Source: Bacillota bacterium (lineage in GTDB: Bacteria; Bacillota; Clostridia; Lachnospirales; Cellulosilyticaceae). Taken from it: DNA of 8,613 nucleotides. Below, piece after piece: positions 1 through 6,641 of the stretch. Every line of letters begins with the position of its first letter. The stretch's first letter is position 1. The notes under the pieces are model-generated. The model saw nothing but the letters and a program-made list of their open reading frames with translations. It had not been told where the DNA came from and did no database searches. The DNA is taken from contig JAEZKI010000449.1 of assembly GCA_023415525.1 (NCBI GenBank), forward strand, positions 1-8,613, given 5' to 3'. A program made the position numbers and the translations under genes.

Positions 1-578
1 CTCTCAAAAGCTACACAATATCCCTCTTCCTTTTGTCCTATGGAAAGAGGCGTGCGTCCATAACGATCTCTTGCTGCATAAAGTCCTTCCTTTGTCATAA
101 CAATAAGTGTCATAGAACCCTGTATAACCTCTTGTACATACTCTATTCCCTCTATAAGAGAATCTTTCTGATTAATAAGAGCTGCTACCAATTCTGTGGC
201 ATTAATATTGCCGCCACTCATTTCTAAGAAGTGGGTGGTTCCATTCTCAAATGTCCCCTTAACAAGTTCTTCTGTATTATTAATTTTACCTACTGTGGTA
301 ATAGCAAAACTCCCCAAATGAGACTTTACAAGTAAAGGCTGTGGCTCTGTATCTGAGATACATCCAATACCTAAATTCCCGTGTAATTCTTCTACATCTC
401 TTTCAAATTTGGTACGAAAAGGTGAGTTTTGAATGTTATGAATCGAACGTTGAAAACCTTCTTTTCCATAAACAGCCATCCCCCCTCGTCTCGTTCCTAA
501 GTGTGAATGGTAATCTGTTCCAAAAAACAAATCCAGTACACAATCCTTTTTTAATGCTGCACCAAATATTCCACCCAT
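1..578 (-). CDS. PurF-like amidophosphoribosyltransferase paralog with dead glutaminase domain (C-terminus outside window)
   Basis: The first 192 residues are visible; the rest lies beyond base 1. The protein begins MGGIFG and continues with LGTRRGGM (27-34), HGNLGIGCISD (66-76), TTVGKINNTEEL (94-105) and DRYGRTPLSIG (171-181). These align by eye with the class II glutamine amidotransferase domain of PurF, which catalyses the first step of purine synthesis. The key residues differ. The N-terminal catalytic Cys of MCGIFG is Gly2, the Arg of the GIGHVRY segment is replaced (GIGCISD), and the Asn of HNGN is Val (TVGK). Glutamine hydrolysis is therefore unlikely. The start is ATG 578 with AGGAG eight bases upstream. 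The PRPP-binding domain is not visible, so transferase activity is untested. I recall similar MGG(I/F)FG proteins annotated as amidophosphoribosyltransferase in Clostridia; ammonia-dependent or regulatory roles are possible. The family is fairly sure, the function is not. Confidence 0.85.
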   Translation of the reverse strand, partial: MGGIFGAALKKDCVLDLFFGTDYHSHLGTRRGGMAVYGKEGFQRSIHNIQNSPFRTKFERDVEELHGNLGIGCISDTEPQPLLVKSHLGSFAITTVGKINNTEELVKGTFENGTTHFLEMSGGNINATELVAALINQKDSLIEGIEYVQEVIQGSMTLIVMTKEGLYAARDRYGRTPLSIGQKEEGYCVAFE

Positions 579-620
579 GTTCTTATCTCCTAACAACTCT
601 ACTATTTCTAATATCAACTC

Positions 621-654
621 TTTAAATAATAACACTTTATAATTGTAAAGTAAA
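621..654 (-). promoter_or_regulatory. Candidate promoter of the PurF-like gene
   Basis: Two overlapping sigma-A-like pairs are visible on the minus strand, both with 17-bp spacing: TTTACA (649-644) with TTTAAA (626-621), and TTTACT (654-649) with TATTAT (631-626). Either places the transcript start near 615-620, leaving a leader of about 40 bases with the AGGAG site. The region is very AT-rich, so chance matches are likely. That some promoter lies here is supported by the 235-bp gap upstream of the gene. Confidence 0.45.
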
Positions 655-677
655 TTCTATAATCAAATGTTTTTTGT

Positions 678-703
678 TATTTTCGATTTATTGTTCGACT
701 ATT
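678..703 (-). promoter_or_regulatory. Possible PurR-type PurBox (two CGAA repeats)
   Basis: On the minus strand ATAGTCGAACAAT matches the PurBox consensus AWWWCCGAACWWT at 11 of 13 positions. A second, weaker CGAA copy follows exactly 12 bases downstream (TCGAACAATAAA then TCGAAAATAACA). The pair lies about 70-80 bases upstream of the predicted transcript start, roughly where PurBoxes act in PurR-activated lactococcal genes. The inference is purine-dependent control. The copies are direct rather than the inverted pair seen in Bacillus, which weakens the assignment. Confidence 0.35.
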
Positions 704-813
704 TCTCCTATAGAATTTATTTTTTTGTTATTATAGTGGCAAATAAAGTAATAGTAGTTGATGGTTGCTCGGAGGGTTTCATCTAATAATAAAGTTAAAT
801 AAATATGCTCTAT

Positions 814-1767
814 TTACTTTGACTTCCAATCTTCTAATATCATTTCCCATAGTCCCCATAGATAAAGCTGCTTCTCCCCAACGACAATATGGATAGCTGG
901 TAACCGTTCTATTGGCACAATTTTTCCTAATTTAGAAACAAGTATTTTTTTATCTAGGATTTCAACTTTTTCCCCTGACAACGCAATATGTGGTACATCT
1001 AATATGCAAGCTAAAGCACTTATAGCTTGTGTCAGCATGTCATATACTTCATCCTTCTCATTACAGATATACTCTAGTTCACCTGCATAACCATGTGCAC
1101 CTCTTAGTACTCCTCCATTTATGAGTATTCCTGTGCCTATACAGCCCTCCTTATTAATAAAAATATGAGCTAAATCTGCCCACTTCCTCCTCTCTGCATA
1201 GACAATGGTATTCATATCATTTTCTAAAAAGACAGCTACTCCTAACTCTTTTTCTAAAGCTCCCTTTAAGTTTTTTCCCTCAAGTTCTGGAAACTTGGGA
1301 AGGTGTTTAATCGTTCCTCTCCAAACCACACCAGGAATGCCTATAGCAATGGCTGTGAGCTGGTTATATTTCTCCTTAATCTCCTCAAATAGAGTAACAA
1401 GTTCATGAACTGTATCTGTCTTTTCTATAGGCTTAACTACTACTTCTTGCAAATGTCCTATCCCATTGTAAATAGAAATAGATAAAATAGATTGTTCCAG
1501 ATACCCACAGGCTGCATATTGAAACTCCGGGTTTAATGTAAATGCTGCTGCTGGTCTTCCTCCCTTTGAACTTCCCTCATCAAGTACCAAAGCTTCTCCT
1601 GAACCAACTAGGTCATTTAAAGCACTTGAAACTGTTGGAAAACTAAGACCAGAAACTTGAGATAGTTCTGTCTTTCCAATAGGTGCACAATCTCTCAGCA
1701 AATTTCTAATAATGCGCTTATTTTTCATGCGTACATCCTCAAAATGGGCTATACTTTCTTGCTTCAT
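814..1767 (-). CDS. ROK-family transcriptional regulator, short form without kinase or zinc motifs
   Basis: A 317-residue protein. Residues 14-78 form the winged helix-turn-helix typical of ROK repressors (KTELSQVSGLSFPTVSSAL, then the wing GGRPA at 69-73). The rest is a ROK sugar-kinase-like fold with IGIPG (142-146), END (182-184) and the glycine-rich GTGILINGGVLRGAHGYAGE (211-230). The ATP-binding DxGxT motif is absent near residues 85-100, so it is not a kinase. The zinc-binding CxCGxxGC segment that normally follows the glycine-rich stretch is also missing, and the protein is shorter than the usual 380-400 residues. I chose ATG 1767 because AGGGGG lies seven bases upstream; an in-frame ATG at 1848 would fall on the promoter -35 box. 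ROK repressors normally sense sugars or sugar phosphates, but the ligand here is unknown. No sugar gene is adjacent; its neighbours are a methyltransferase upstream and a PurF-like gene downstream. Confidence 0.88.
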   Translation of the reverse strand: MKQESIAHFEDVRMKNKRIIRNLLRDCAPIGKTELSQVSGLSFPTVSSALNDLVGSGEALVLDEGSSKGGRPAAAFTLNPEFQYAACGYLEQSILSISIYNGIGHLQEVVVKPIEKTDTVHELVTLFEEIKEKYNQLTAIAIGIPGVVWRGTIKHLPKFPELEGKNLKGALEKELGVAVFLENDMNTIVYAERRKWADLAHIFINKEGCIGTGILINGGVLRGAHGYAGELEYICNEKDEVYDMLTQAISALACILDVPHIALSGEKVEILDKKILVSKLGKIVPIERLPAIHIVVGEKQLYLWGLWEMILEDWKSK

Positions 1768-1791
1768 CTTTGTTCCCCCTTCACAATTCTT

Positions 1792-1823
1792 TTTTAAAGA
1801 TACTTTTAAAAGTATCTTTAAAA
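1792..1823. promoter_or_regulatory. 32-bp perfect palindrome, probable ROK autoregulatory operator
   Basis: TTTTAAAGATACTTTT is followed directly by its exact reverse complement AAAAGTATCTTTAAAA. It covers part of the -10 box and the predicted start site of the ROK gene and ends 25 bases before its ATG. A perfect palindrome at this place, just before a DNA-binding repressor gene, is best explained as the regulator's own operator; that is inference. A hairpin role is less likely because the stem is nearly all A/T. Confidence 0.7.
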
Positions 1824-1848
1824 TACCACTTATAGGGATACGAGTCAA
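1820..1848 (-). promoter_or_regulatory. Sigma-A-type promoter of the ROK gene
   Basis: TTGACT at 1848-1843 and TATTTT at 1825-1820 are separated by exactly 17 bp on the minus strand. This is the best vegetative promoter match in the window. The -10 box overlaps the first bases of the 32-bp palindrome described separately, so binding there would block polymerase. Confidence 0.7.
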
Positions 1849-1947
1849 TATATTATTTAAATTTTTAAAATTATTTTATATTTATATATATTCTTCATTT
1901 ATTATATTGAGGTGATTTCATATTTTCTCTTTTCCTAGTTATCTCAA

Positions 1948-1965
1948 GAAAGTAACACCACTTTC
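1948..1965. repeat. Small inverted repeat downstream of the methyltransferase terminator
   Basis: GAAAGT, a six-base loop, then ACTTTC, lying immediately beyond the terminator stem on the minus strand. It may be a short secondary hairpin in any read-through RNA. The role is unknown and a chance match is possible. Confidence 0.3.
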
Positions 1966-2014
1966 AAAAAAAGCCTTTACAGAGGGATTATTTTCCCTCT
2001 GCAAAGGCTTTTTT
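1966..2014 (-). terminator. Strong rho-independent terminator after the methyltransferase gene
   Basis: On the minus strand the stem GCCTTTGCAGAGGG pairs with CCCTCTGTAAAGGC (one G-U pair) across a loop of about eight bases, followed by seven T. An A tract precedes the stem, so the structure is nearly symmetric and could also stop transcription from the opposite direction. It begins about 25 bases after the methyltransferase stop and separates it from the ROK promoter. Confidence 0.9.
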
Positions 2015-2038
2015 GGTCTTATCTTAATATATATTTCT

Positions 2039-3046
2039 CTATTGTGCTTTATAGAAGGCTTCCACTGTACTAAAAAAGGCTTCAATATTGTCCCAACTAC
2101 TAGCAGGTGGAATATCACACCCTGAAGAAATAATATAGTTAGGGTACTTACAACACTCTGCCATAACGTCTTTGGTCGCTTTTTCAATAGACTCTTTGGT
2201 CCCATTTCTAAACTGTCCAGCTGGATCAACATTTCCCATCACCAAACGATCTGAAGGGATCTTGTCAATTATTTCACTCATCTTAATGGCATTCCCAAAA
2301 TGGTAACCTACTGCACCTACTCTAACAATGGAATCTACCATCCGTACTACGTTATTACCACAGTTATGATAAATAACAGCGAAGTTCTCATCTTGAACAG
2401 CCTCTACAATTTCTTTTACATAAGGTTCTGAGAACTCTTCTGCAAGTTCTGGTGAGAGGAGACCCGTCAATGGTTCTGCCATAACAATGCCATTAGCTCC
2501 TACAGCCTTATAGGCTTTAGCATATTCTACTAAAAAAGCTGTAACCTTCTTCATGACGATATGAACCATATCTGGCTCTTCATAACAATTAATCATAACT
2601 TCAGATACGTCCATTAATCGGCCTGCCAATGAGAAGGGACCAATAATACCTGCAAATACAGGCCTATCTGTAATCTGTTTACAAACTTTCTCAATAGCTT
2701 CAATGTATTTTCCTGTACGTCCCGCCCCTATTTCTGGAATGACTAAGGCCTCAGCTGCCTCTTCATCTTCTATAATTCTTCCAATAACTGTAGGTATTTC
2801 ATCATCTGAAAAACGGATCGTGGAACCAAAAGCTTCTGCTTCCACAGATAAATCCATCATACTTACAGCTGCTCCTGTAGGTACTTTGTCTGCTACCTTT
2901 TTCATTCCCTCTGCCTGTAAATCGCTATTATTAATGAGCTCATTTACGGTAATTCCCATCAAGGAGATACAAGGAAAAGAAAGCACAGGAATAGCTTTTT
3001 TCTGAGGACTATTTATGGTATCTTGAACCCATCTTTGCATATTCAT
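2039..3046 (-). CDS. Uroporphyrinogen-decarboxylase-fold methyltransferase (MtaA/CmuA-like)
   Basis: A 335-residue protein of the URO-D superfamily, MtaA/CmuA branch. Family members use a zinc-bound thiolate to move methyl groups between a corrinoid protein and a thiol acceptor such as coenzyme M, whereas true HemE enzymes decarboxylate uroporphyrinogen. Visible features: MDLSVEAEAFG (64-74), typical of the methyltransferase branch; the zinc motif His227-x-Cys229 in YHNCGNN with a third ligand Cys310 in SSGCDIPP; and GNVDP (271-275). The lack of heme genes nearby also argues against HemE. I chose ATG 3046 because AGGAG lies nine bases upstream. An in-frame ATG at 3076 also has a GAGGG-like site, giving ten extra residues, but families of this type begin close to the RWVQDTINS segment. 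No corrinoid protein, substrate methyltransferase or reductive activator is in the window, so the methyl donor and acceptor are unknown. It is probably a single-gene transcript: promoter region upstream, terminator downstream. Confidence 0.85.
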   Translation of the reverse strand: MNMQRWVQDTINSPQKKAIPVLSFPCISLMGITVNELINNSDLQAEGMKKVADKVPTGAAVSMMDLSVEAEAFGSTIRFSDDEIPTVIGRIIEDEEAAEALVIPEIGAGRTGKYIEAIEKVCKQITDRPVFAGIIGPFSLAGRLMDVSEVMINCYEEPDMVHIVMKKVTAFLVEYAKAYKAVGANGIVMAEPLTGLLSPELAEEFSEPYVKEIVEAVQDENFAVIYHNCGNNVVRMVDSIVRVGAVGYHFGNAIKMSEIIDKIPSDRLVMGNVDPAGQFRNGTKESIEKATKDVMAECCKYPNYIISSGCDIPPASSWDNIEAFFSTVEAFYKAQ

Positions 3047-3096
3047 TACGACCAACTCCTTATTTATTATTTTCATTGATGCCCTCAGTTTACAAT

Positions 3097-3171
3097 TTTT
3101 CTACCTATTTTTTTGGTAATTATTATAGATATTTAAGAATTTCTTTGACTTTTCCCTTTTCTACCTTGGTA
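3097..3171 (-). promoter_or_regulatory. Promoter region of the methyltransferase gene with repeated TACC/GGTAGAAAA elements
   Basis: A perfect TATAAT lies at 3127-3122 on the minus strand, giving a leader of about 70 bases. The -35 position (3150-3145) reads AGTCAA, a poor match, as expected for an activator-dependent promoter. GGTAGAAAA occurs twice, at 3165-3157 and 3105-3097, exactly 60 bases apart, bracketing the -10. Each copy is preceded by TACC (spacing 2 and 9 bases), making small dyads. These may be operator half-sites; the protein that would bind them is unknown. Confidence 0.4.
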
Positions 3172-3213
3172 TTTTTTAACTCCAACAAGAAAGTGGAATT
3201 TTCCTAGACTATG

Positions 3214-3248
3214 AAAAAAGGTTACCACCTATGATGATAACCTTTTTT
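3214..3248 (-). terminator. Rho-independent terminator after the helicase gene
   Basis: On the minus strand AAAAAAGGTTA pairs with TAACCTTTTTT across a 13-base loop, ending in six T. It starts 22 bases after the stop at 3271. The stem is A/T-rich with only two G-C pairs at its core, so efficiency may be moderate. It marks the end of the MerR/C39/helicase unit. Confidence 0.75.
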
Positions 3249-3270
3249 GCTTTATCTTTTATTTTTTACT

Positions 3271-3594
3271 TTAAGAAAGTGTTCTTTCTAAATAAGGACT
3301 TAACTCTCCTGTGCAGCATAAGATTAAGCGATGCAACGCTCTTGTACAAGCAATATAGAGTAATTGCTTGTCTTCTGCTTCATAATAATTTTGCTTATTT
3401 ACTTCATAGACAATAACGGCATCATATTCTAACCCTTTTGCCATATAAATAGGCATAATATGAACCCCTTTTTTATAGCCTGCCTCTTCTAGGTCTAATT
3501 CATGAACCTCTAATTTGCCACTTAATTTACTATAAACATGCTTCACTTGTTTTTGCGATTTACAAATAATAGCTATGGTTTCATAACCTTGCTC
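3271..3594 (-). pseudogene. C-terminal remnant of the HelD-type helicase, in frame after a TAA
   Basis: This stretch reads on without a gap from the upstream helicase fragment, in the same frame, directly after its TAA. The first 16 codons (EQGYETIAIICKSQKQ) continue the second RecA-like domain. Then follow helicase motif V (KGLEYDAVIV) and motif VI (LYIACTRALHRL) with the arginine needed for ATP hydrolysis. The only nearby start is GTG 3546, which has no ribosome binding site, so separate translation is unlikely. The coding sequence shows no other damage, which suggests a recent mutation, a sequencing error, or use through read-through. A single C-to-T change (CAA to TAA) would explain the stop. 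Confidence 0.85.
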
Positions 3595-5496
3595 TTAATA
3601 GGCTTTAATCTGTTCCTCCAGCCACTTAAGCTGTTGCATTTCATTTTCATGTTCTACAATTAAAGGAACTTCTTCATGTCTTTCAAAGGCAACAGCTCCA
3701 CTTTCTCCTTCTCTTAAGCGTGCTGTAAACTGGCTAATCTCATAGGATGAACGATAACTTTTATGGAGACTTAGCTTCAAAGCATTTTTAGGCTCTAGAC
3801 AACTAATCACCTCATCATATAAATCTTCCGTTTCAGATTTTTCAATGGTTTGCCCTATATCCCCTAGTATGGTATACTGCGCCCCTTTAAAAATCTCTGC
3901 TAATATCCTGTATTGTAAAGGATAGTAATCTTGAGCTTCATCAATCAAAAGCTGCTTAATGTGAGGGTACAGCCTCATTCCTTCTAGCTTTAACTTTAAA
4001 TACAATAATGCCATACCATCTTCATAGGTGACTAAATCGGGCCTTAAACTTTTAGCTGTAAAGCTTCGCATACTTTCTGTAGCTTTAGGTAGTTCTAAAT
4101 CTTGTGATAGACGCCTAAATAAATTCCCATCCTTAAAGAGTTTTTCATAAAGTTTAAAACAGTCAACTCGTGTAAAACTTCTAATAGTCTCTAAAGTCTG
4201 TTGTCTATAAGTATTTAAGGTCTCATTCACGCGTTCCTCTAGATCATAAATCCCTTGACTTTGAAGTTCTTTGGTAAAGGCTTTTCGCTTTTCTTTTTCC
4301 TTTTCACGCATTTTTTTCTCTAATCGAATCTCAATACGCTCGAGACGTTTTCCCACAGCACTATTAATGGCATTATCCAAGAAATCCTTTTTGAGGTTTT
4401 TGCCTAAATCCAAGATTTCTCCTGCATAATAAACATCCTTGAATAGGATAAGCTCTTTCTCATAAGCTTTAATAAGCCTATCAAGTAGGGTGACAAACAA
4501 GCTAGAACCCTTAAAAGCAATGGTTCGTCTCACAGCACTTCGGTGTTTACTGGTTATCATATATTCCAGTTGACTGCTTCGGGAACGCATGCGTATTCTC
4601 TCTTTGAAATGGGCCTCAAAGAAATCCTCCATGGTGCTATATTTCACATTATCTTCTCCTAACTCTGGAAGAACAGTACTTACATACTCTCCAAATAAAT
4701 GGTTAGGGGAGATAATCATAATATTTTCGCTCTTTAACCCTTCAGCTACTCGCTCATATAACAAATAGGCAATACGATGCATGGCAATAGAGGTCTTTCC
4801 ACTACCAGCTACCCCTTGCACAATAAGCACATCATTTCCTTTATTTCTAATAATCTGATCTTGTTCCTTTTGAATGGTTTCTACAATATTTTTCATGGTA
4901 GTGGAGGCATTATGTCCTAATGCCTCCTTAAGCATCTGGTCTGTAATCGTTAGAGAGCAGTCAAAGAAATAGTTAAGCTTACCTCTTTCAATCTCATACT
5001 GCCTCTTTAATCCCATCTCACCTCTTATTTCACCACAGGGTGCCACGTAGCTGGCTGGCCCTAATTCATTGCGATAAAACATACTGGCAATGGGGGCTCG
5101 CCAATCATAAACCATGACTTCATAATCCGAATCATTCATCACATTTTGGTACCCTATATAGATGGCTTCTTTGTCTTCCCCTTCTTCTTGGAAATCAAAA
5201 CGCCCAAAATAAGGTTTATCCACTACACGCTTATATTTTTCAACATGAGCTAATTTTTGTTCATAACGGGAGGTCTCTATTCTCTCCATATTATGGTACT
5301 GTGTCAGCTCAATATTTCTATCATAATCATCAGCTGCAGGCACACCTTCAGCCCACATCTCTTTTCTTAGGGCCACTAAGTTTTTCTTTTGTTCCTGTAC
5401 TACTTCTGCTCCCATATCAATATGCTCCTTTAAAAAGGTGATGACCTTATTTAAATAAGCTTGTTCTTCCTTTAATACCACTTCATAATCACTCAA
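3595..5496 (-). CDS. helD: HelD-type SF1 helicase (RNA polymerase recycling ATPase), truncated by an in-frame stop
   Basis: A 633-residue fragment of a UvrD-like superfamily 1 ATPase of the HelD type. HelD proteins bind RNA polymerase, reach into its secondary and main channels and release stalled or DNA-bound enzyme using ATP. Visible in order: an N-terminal alpha-helical, charged arm (about 1-95); Walker A GVAGSGKT (228-235); a long charged insertion between the RecA halves (about 300-470); Walker B DEAQD (519-523); motif III LGDIGQTI (544-551); and motif IV HKSYRSSYEI. It then ends at TAA 3597-3595, while motifs V and VI lie in frame downstream. With the downstream part the gene spans about 740 codons, the normal HelD length. 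I chose TTG 5496 because GGAGG lies eight bases upstream; the earlier in-frame TTG 5511 overlaps that site. It lies 64 bp after the C39-like gene with no clear promoter between, so co-transcription is likely. Truncated, it could bind but probably not hydrolyse ATP. Confidence 0.85.
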   Translation of the reverse strand: MSDYEVVLKEEQAYLNKVITFLKEHIDMGAEVVQEQKKNLVALRKEMWAEGVPAADDYDRNIELTQYHNMERIETSRYEQKLAHVEKYKRVVDKPYFGRFDFQEEGEDKEAIYIGYQNVMNDSDYEVMVYDWRAPIASMFYRNELGPASYVAPCGEIRGEMGLKRQYEIERGKLNYFFDCSLTITDQMLKEALGHNASTTMKNIVETIQKEQDQIIRNKGNDVLIVQGVAGSGKTSIAMHRIAYLLYERVAEGLKSENIMIISPNHLFGEYVSTVLPELGEDNVKYSTMEDFFEAHFKERIRMRSRSSQLEYMITSKHRSAVRRTIAFKGSSLFVTLLDRLIKAYEKELILFKDVYYAGEILDLGKNLKKDFLDNAINSAVGKRLERIEIRLEKKMREKEKEKRKAFTKELQSQGIYDLEERVNETLNTYRQQTLETIRSFTRVDCFKLYEKLFKDGNLFRRLSQDLELPKATESMRSFTAKSLRPDLVTYEDGMALLYLKLKLEGMRLYPHIKQLLIDEAQDYYPLQYRILAEIFKGAQYTILGDIGQTIEKSETEDLYDEVISCLEPKNALKLSLHKSYRSSYEISQFTARLREGESGAVAFERHEEVPLIVEHENEMQQLKWLEEQIKAY

Positions 5497-5504
5497 CGAA
5501 TATA

Positions 5505-5509
5505 CCTCC
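5505..5509 (-). promoter_or_regulatory. Ribosome binding site that sets the helicase start at TTG 5496
   Basis: GGAGG lies eight bases before TTG 5496. The alternative TTG at 5511 includes the first G of this site and therefore cannot use it. Confidence 0.7.
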
Positions 5510-5560
5510 AATTCTACCTGTCTATGATAGCATTTATGGCGTCCGCTGACTAGCAGTAGA

Positions 5561-6607
5561 TTAAAGGAATGTTTGATAAGCTAGTTTTTCAATAGCTGAT
5601 ATTTCCTGTAGCTTCTCAATAATATCTGGAGTGTTGCTATAATCCTCTTTACAAATAGCCTCTACAAATAAGTTCACAAGTCCTTCAATCTTCTCCCCAC
5701 TTCTTATGAAAAGCTGGGCTGCTTTTCCCCAACTTTCGTTACCTAATATCTCTTCATAAGTAAGAAGTGCCCTAGCTAATCGATCTCTTCCAGCTTGATG
5801 AGGATTGATAAGTCCTGGAACAAGTGGTGCCAATGGCTCAGGTAGACCTGGTAAAACACTTCCTGTAAAGGTTATAAAGTCACTATAAATCCCCTTCATT
5901 GTTTCTTTTGAATAAGTCTCTGTCCAAGCTGGCATTTCTCTTCTAAGCTTCTCTATTCCTTTTATACCTATAAAGTCTAGGGGTGGCTCCAAATAAGCTT
6001 GAGCCATTTGCCTTAAAACAGCTGCCATTATTTCCTTAGGTTCCTTCTCTGTAGGCTGCATTTCTATACCATAATAGGCATTTCTTTTGCTTAAATCCAA
6101 ATAGCTCTCTTGCCAAGCCAACTTTAGATTTTCATAATTAATCCTTTGTACATCTTCTTTATCATTATCATGAATAAGCACCCCCTCGTCATCATAGCCA
6201 ACCATGAGCACAATATGGCCTGGAATATGCATATGCTGATAAAACTTTTGGTGATAAGGCAAGTGATACATATCTAAGCCAAAAAGAATAACAGGAATTT
6301 CTCTATTAATAAGAACTTTGACTTCATCTAGAGTTTCTGTAAAATCCTTATCTTCCCCATGCCAAATCTTATAATCCATAAACGTCTTCCAAAATTCATA
6401 TTGTTCTTTTCCAATGGTTCCCGTAGCTAATCTTATTTGCTGAGGCAGCCGGTTTTGCTCATTCCTTAAAAGCATAAAACCTCTGCTCACACGATGCATT
6501 AATTCTTCAGGAATTCGTTCTCCCTTTTTCCATTCATAGATATCTGCCAGTCCATTAACAGGGCATAAGTATTCTGCTGGCTTATGGGGTAAATCTAATT
6601 TTTTCAT
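5561..6607 (-). CDS. BtrH/C39-like papain-fold protein (BtrH N-terminal domain plus DUF4872-like C-terminus)
   Basis: A 348-residue cytoplasmic protein without signal peptide or membrane segments. The N-terminal half resembles the BtrH/C39-like papain fold: Cys15 in YLCPVNGLADIYEW; a long middle segment including the hydrophobic PVILFGLDMY (105-114); then His131 in GHIVLMVGYDDEG and Asp147 in LIHDND, giving the Cys-His-Asp triad in the right order. The C-terminal half (about 190-348) is helical and looks like the DUF4872 extension usual in this family. BtrH itself transfers an acyl side chain from a carrier protein to the aminoglycoside ribostamycin. No carrier protein, ligase or antibiotic-synthesis gene is visible here, so substrate and reaction are unknown; an amide hydrolase or acyltransferase acting on a toxic compound is possible. 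I chose ATG 6607 because GAGGGAG precedes it; ATG 6643 lies inside the promoter -10 box. It follows the MerR gene through a MerR-type promoter and precedes the helicase. Confidence 0.75.
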   Translation of the reverse strand: MKKLDLPHKPAEYLCPVNGLADIYEWKKGERIPEELMHRVSRGFMLLRNEQNRLPQQIRLATGTIGKEQYEFWKTFMDYKIWHGEDKDFTETLDEVKVLINREIPVILFGLDMYHLPYHQKFYQHMHIPGHIVLMVGYDDEGVLIHDNDKEDVQRINYENLKLAWQESYLDLSKRNAYYGIEMQPTEKEPKEIMAAVLRQMAQAYLEPPLDFIGIKGIEKLRREMPAWTETYSKETMKGIYSDFITFTGSVLPGLPEPLAPLVPGLINPHQAGRDRLARALLTYEEILGNESWGKAAQLFIRSGEKIEGLVNLFVEAICKEDYSNTPDIIEKLQEISAIEKLAYQTFL

Positions 6608-6641
6608 CTCTTTCTCCCTCTCTTTCTTTATTAGTAGCTTC

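Noticed and set aside
341..625. Open frame of 94 codons on the plus strand
   Set aside because: It lies antisense to the PurF-like gene, has low-complexity Leu/Phe/Ser-rich content and no ribosome binding site.
579..813. Search for a terminator after the ROK gene
   Set aside because: Only a weak A/T hairpin near 790-820 without a U tract was found, so no terminator is called. ROK transcripts may read into the PurF-like gene.
1939..2232. Open frame of 97 codons on the minus strand overlapping the methyltransferase 3' end and terminator
   Set aside because: It is an out-of-frame shadow; it runs through the terminator hairpin and has no family resemblance.
2703..3005. Plus-strand open frame of 100 codons
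   Set aside because: It is antisense to the well-supported methyltransferase gene, with no start signal or recognisable domain.
3145..3175. TTGACT on the plus strand resembling a promoter -35
   Set aside because: No plausible plus-strand gene follows, and the -10 match (TATTTT at 19 bp) is weak.
3271..3546. Separate short gene starting at GTG 3546
   Set aside because: There is no ribosome binding site before GTG, and the reading frame continues unbroken from the upstream helicase stop, so it is a remnant rather than an independent gene.
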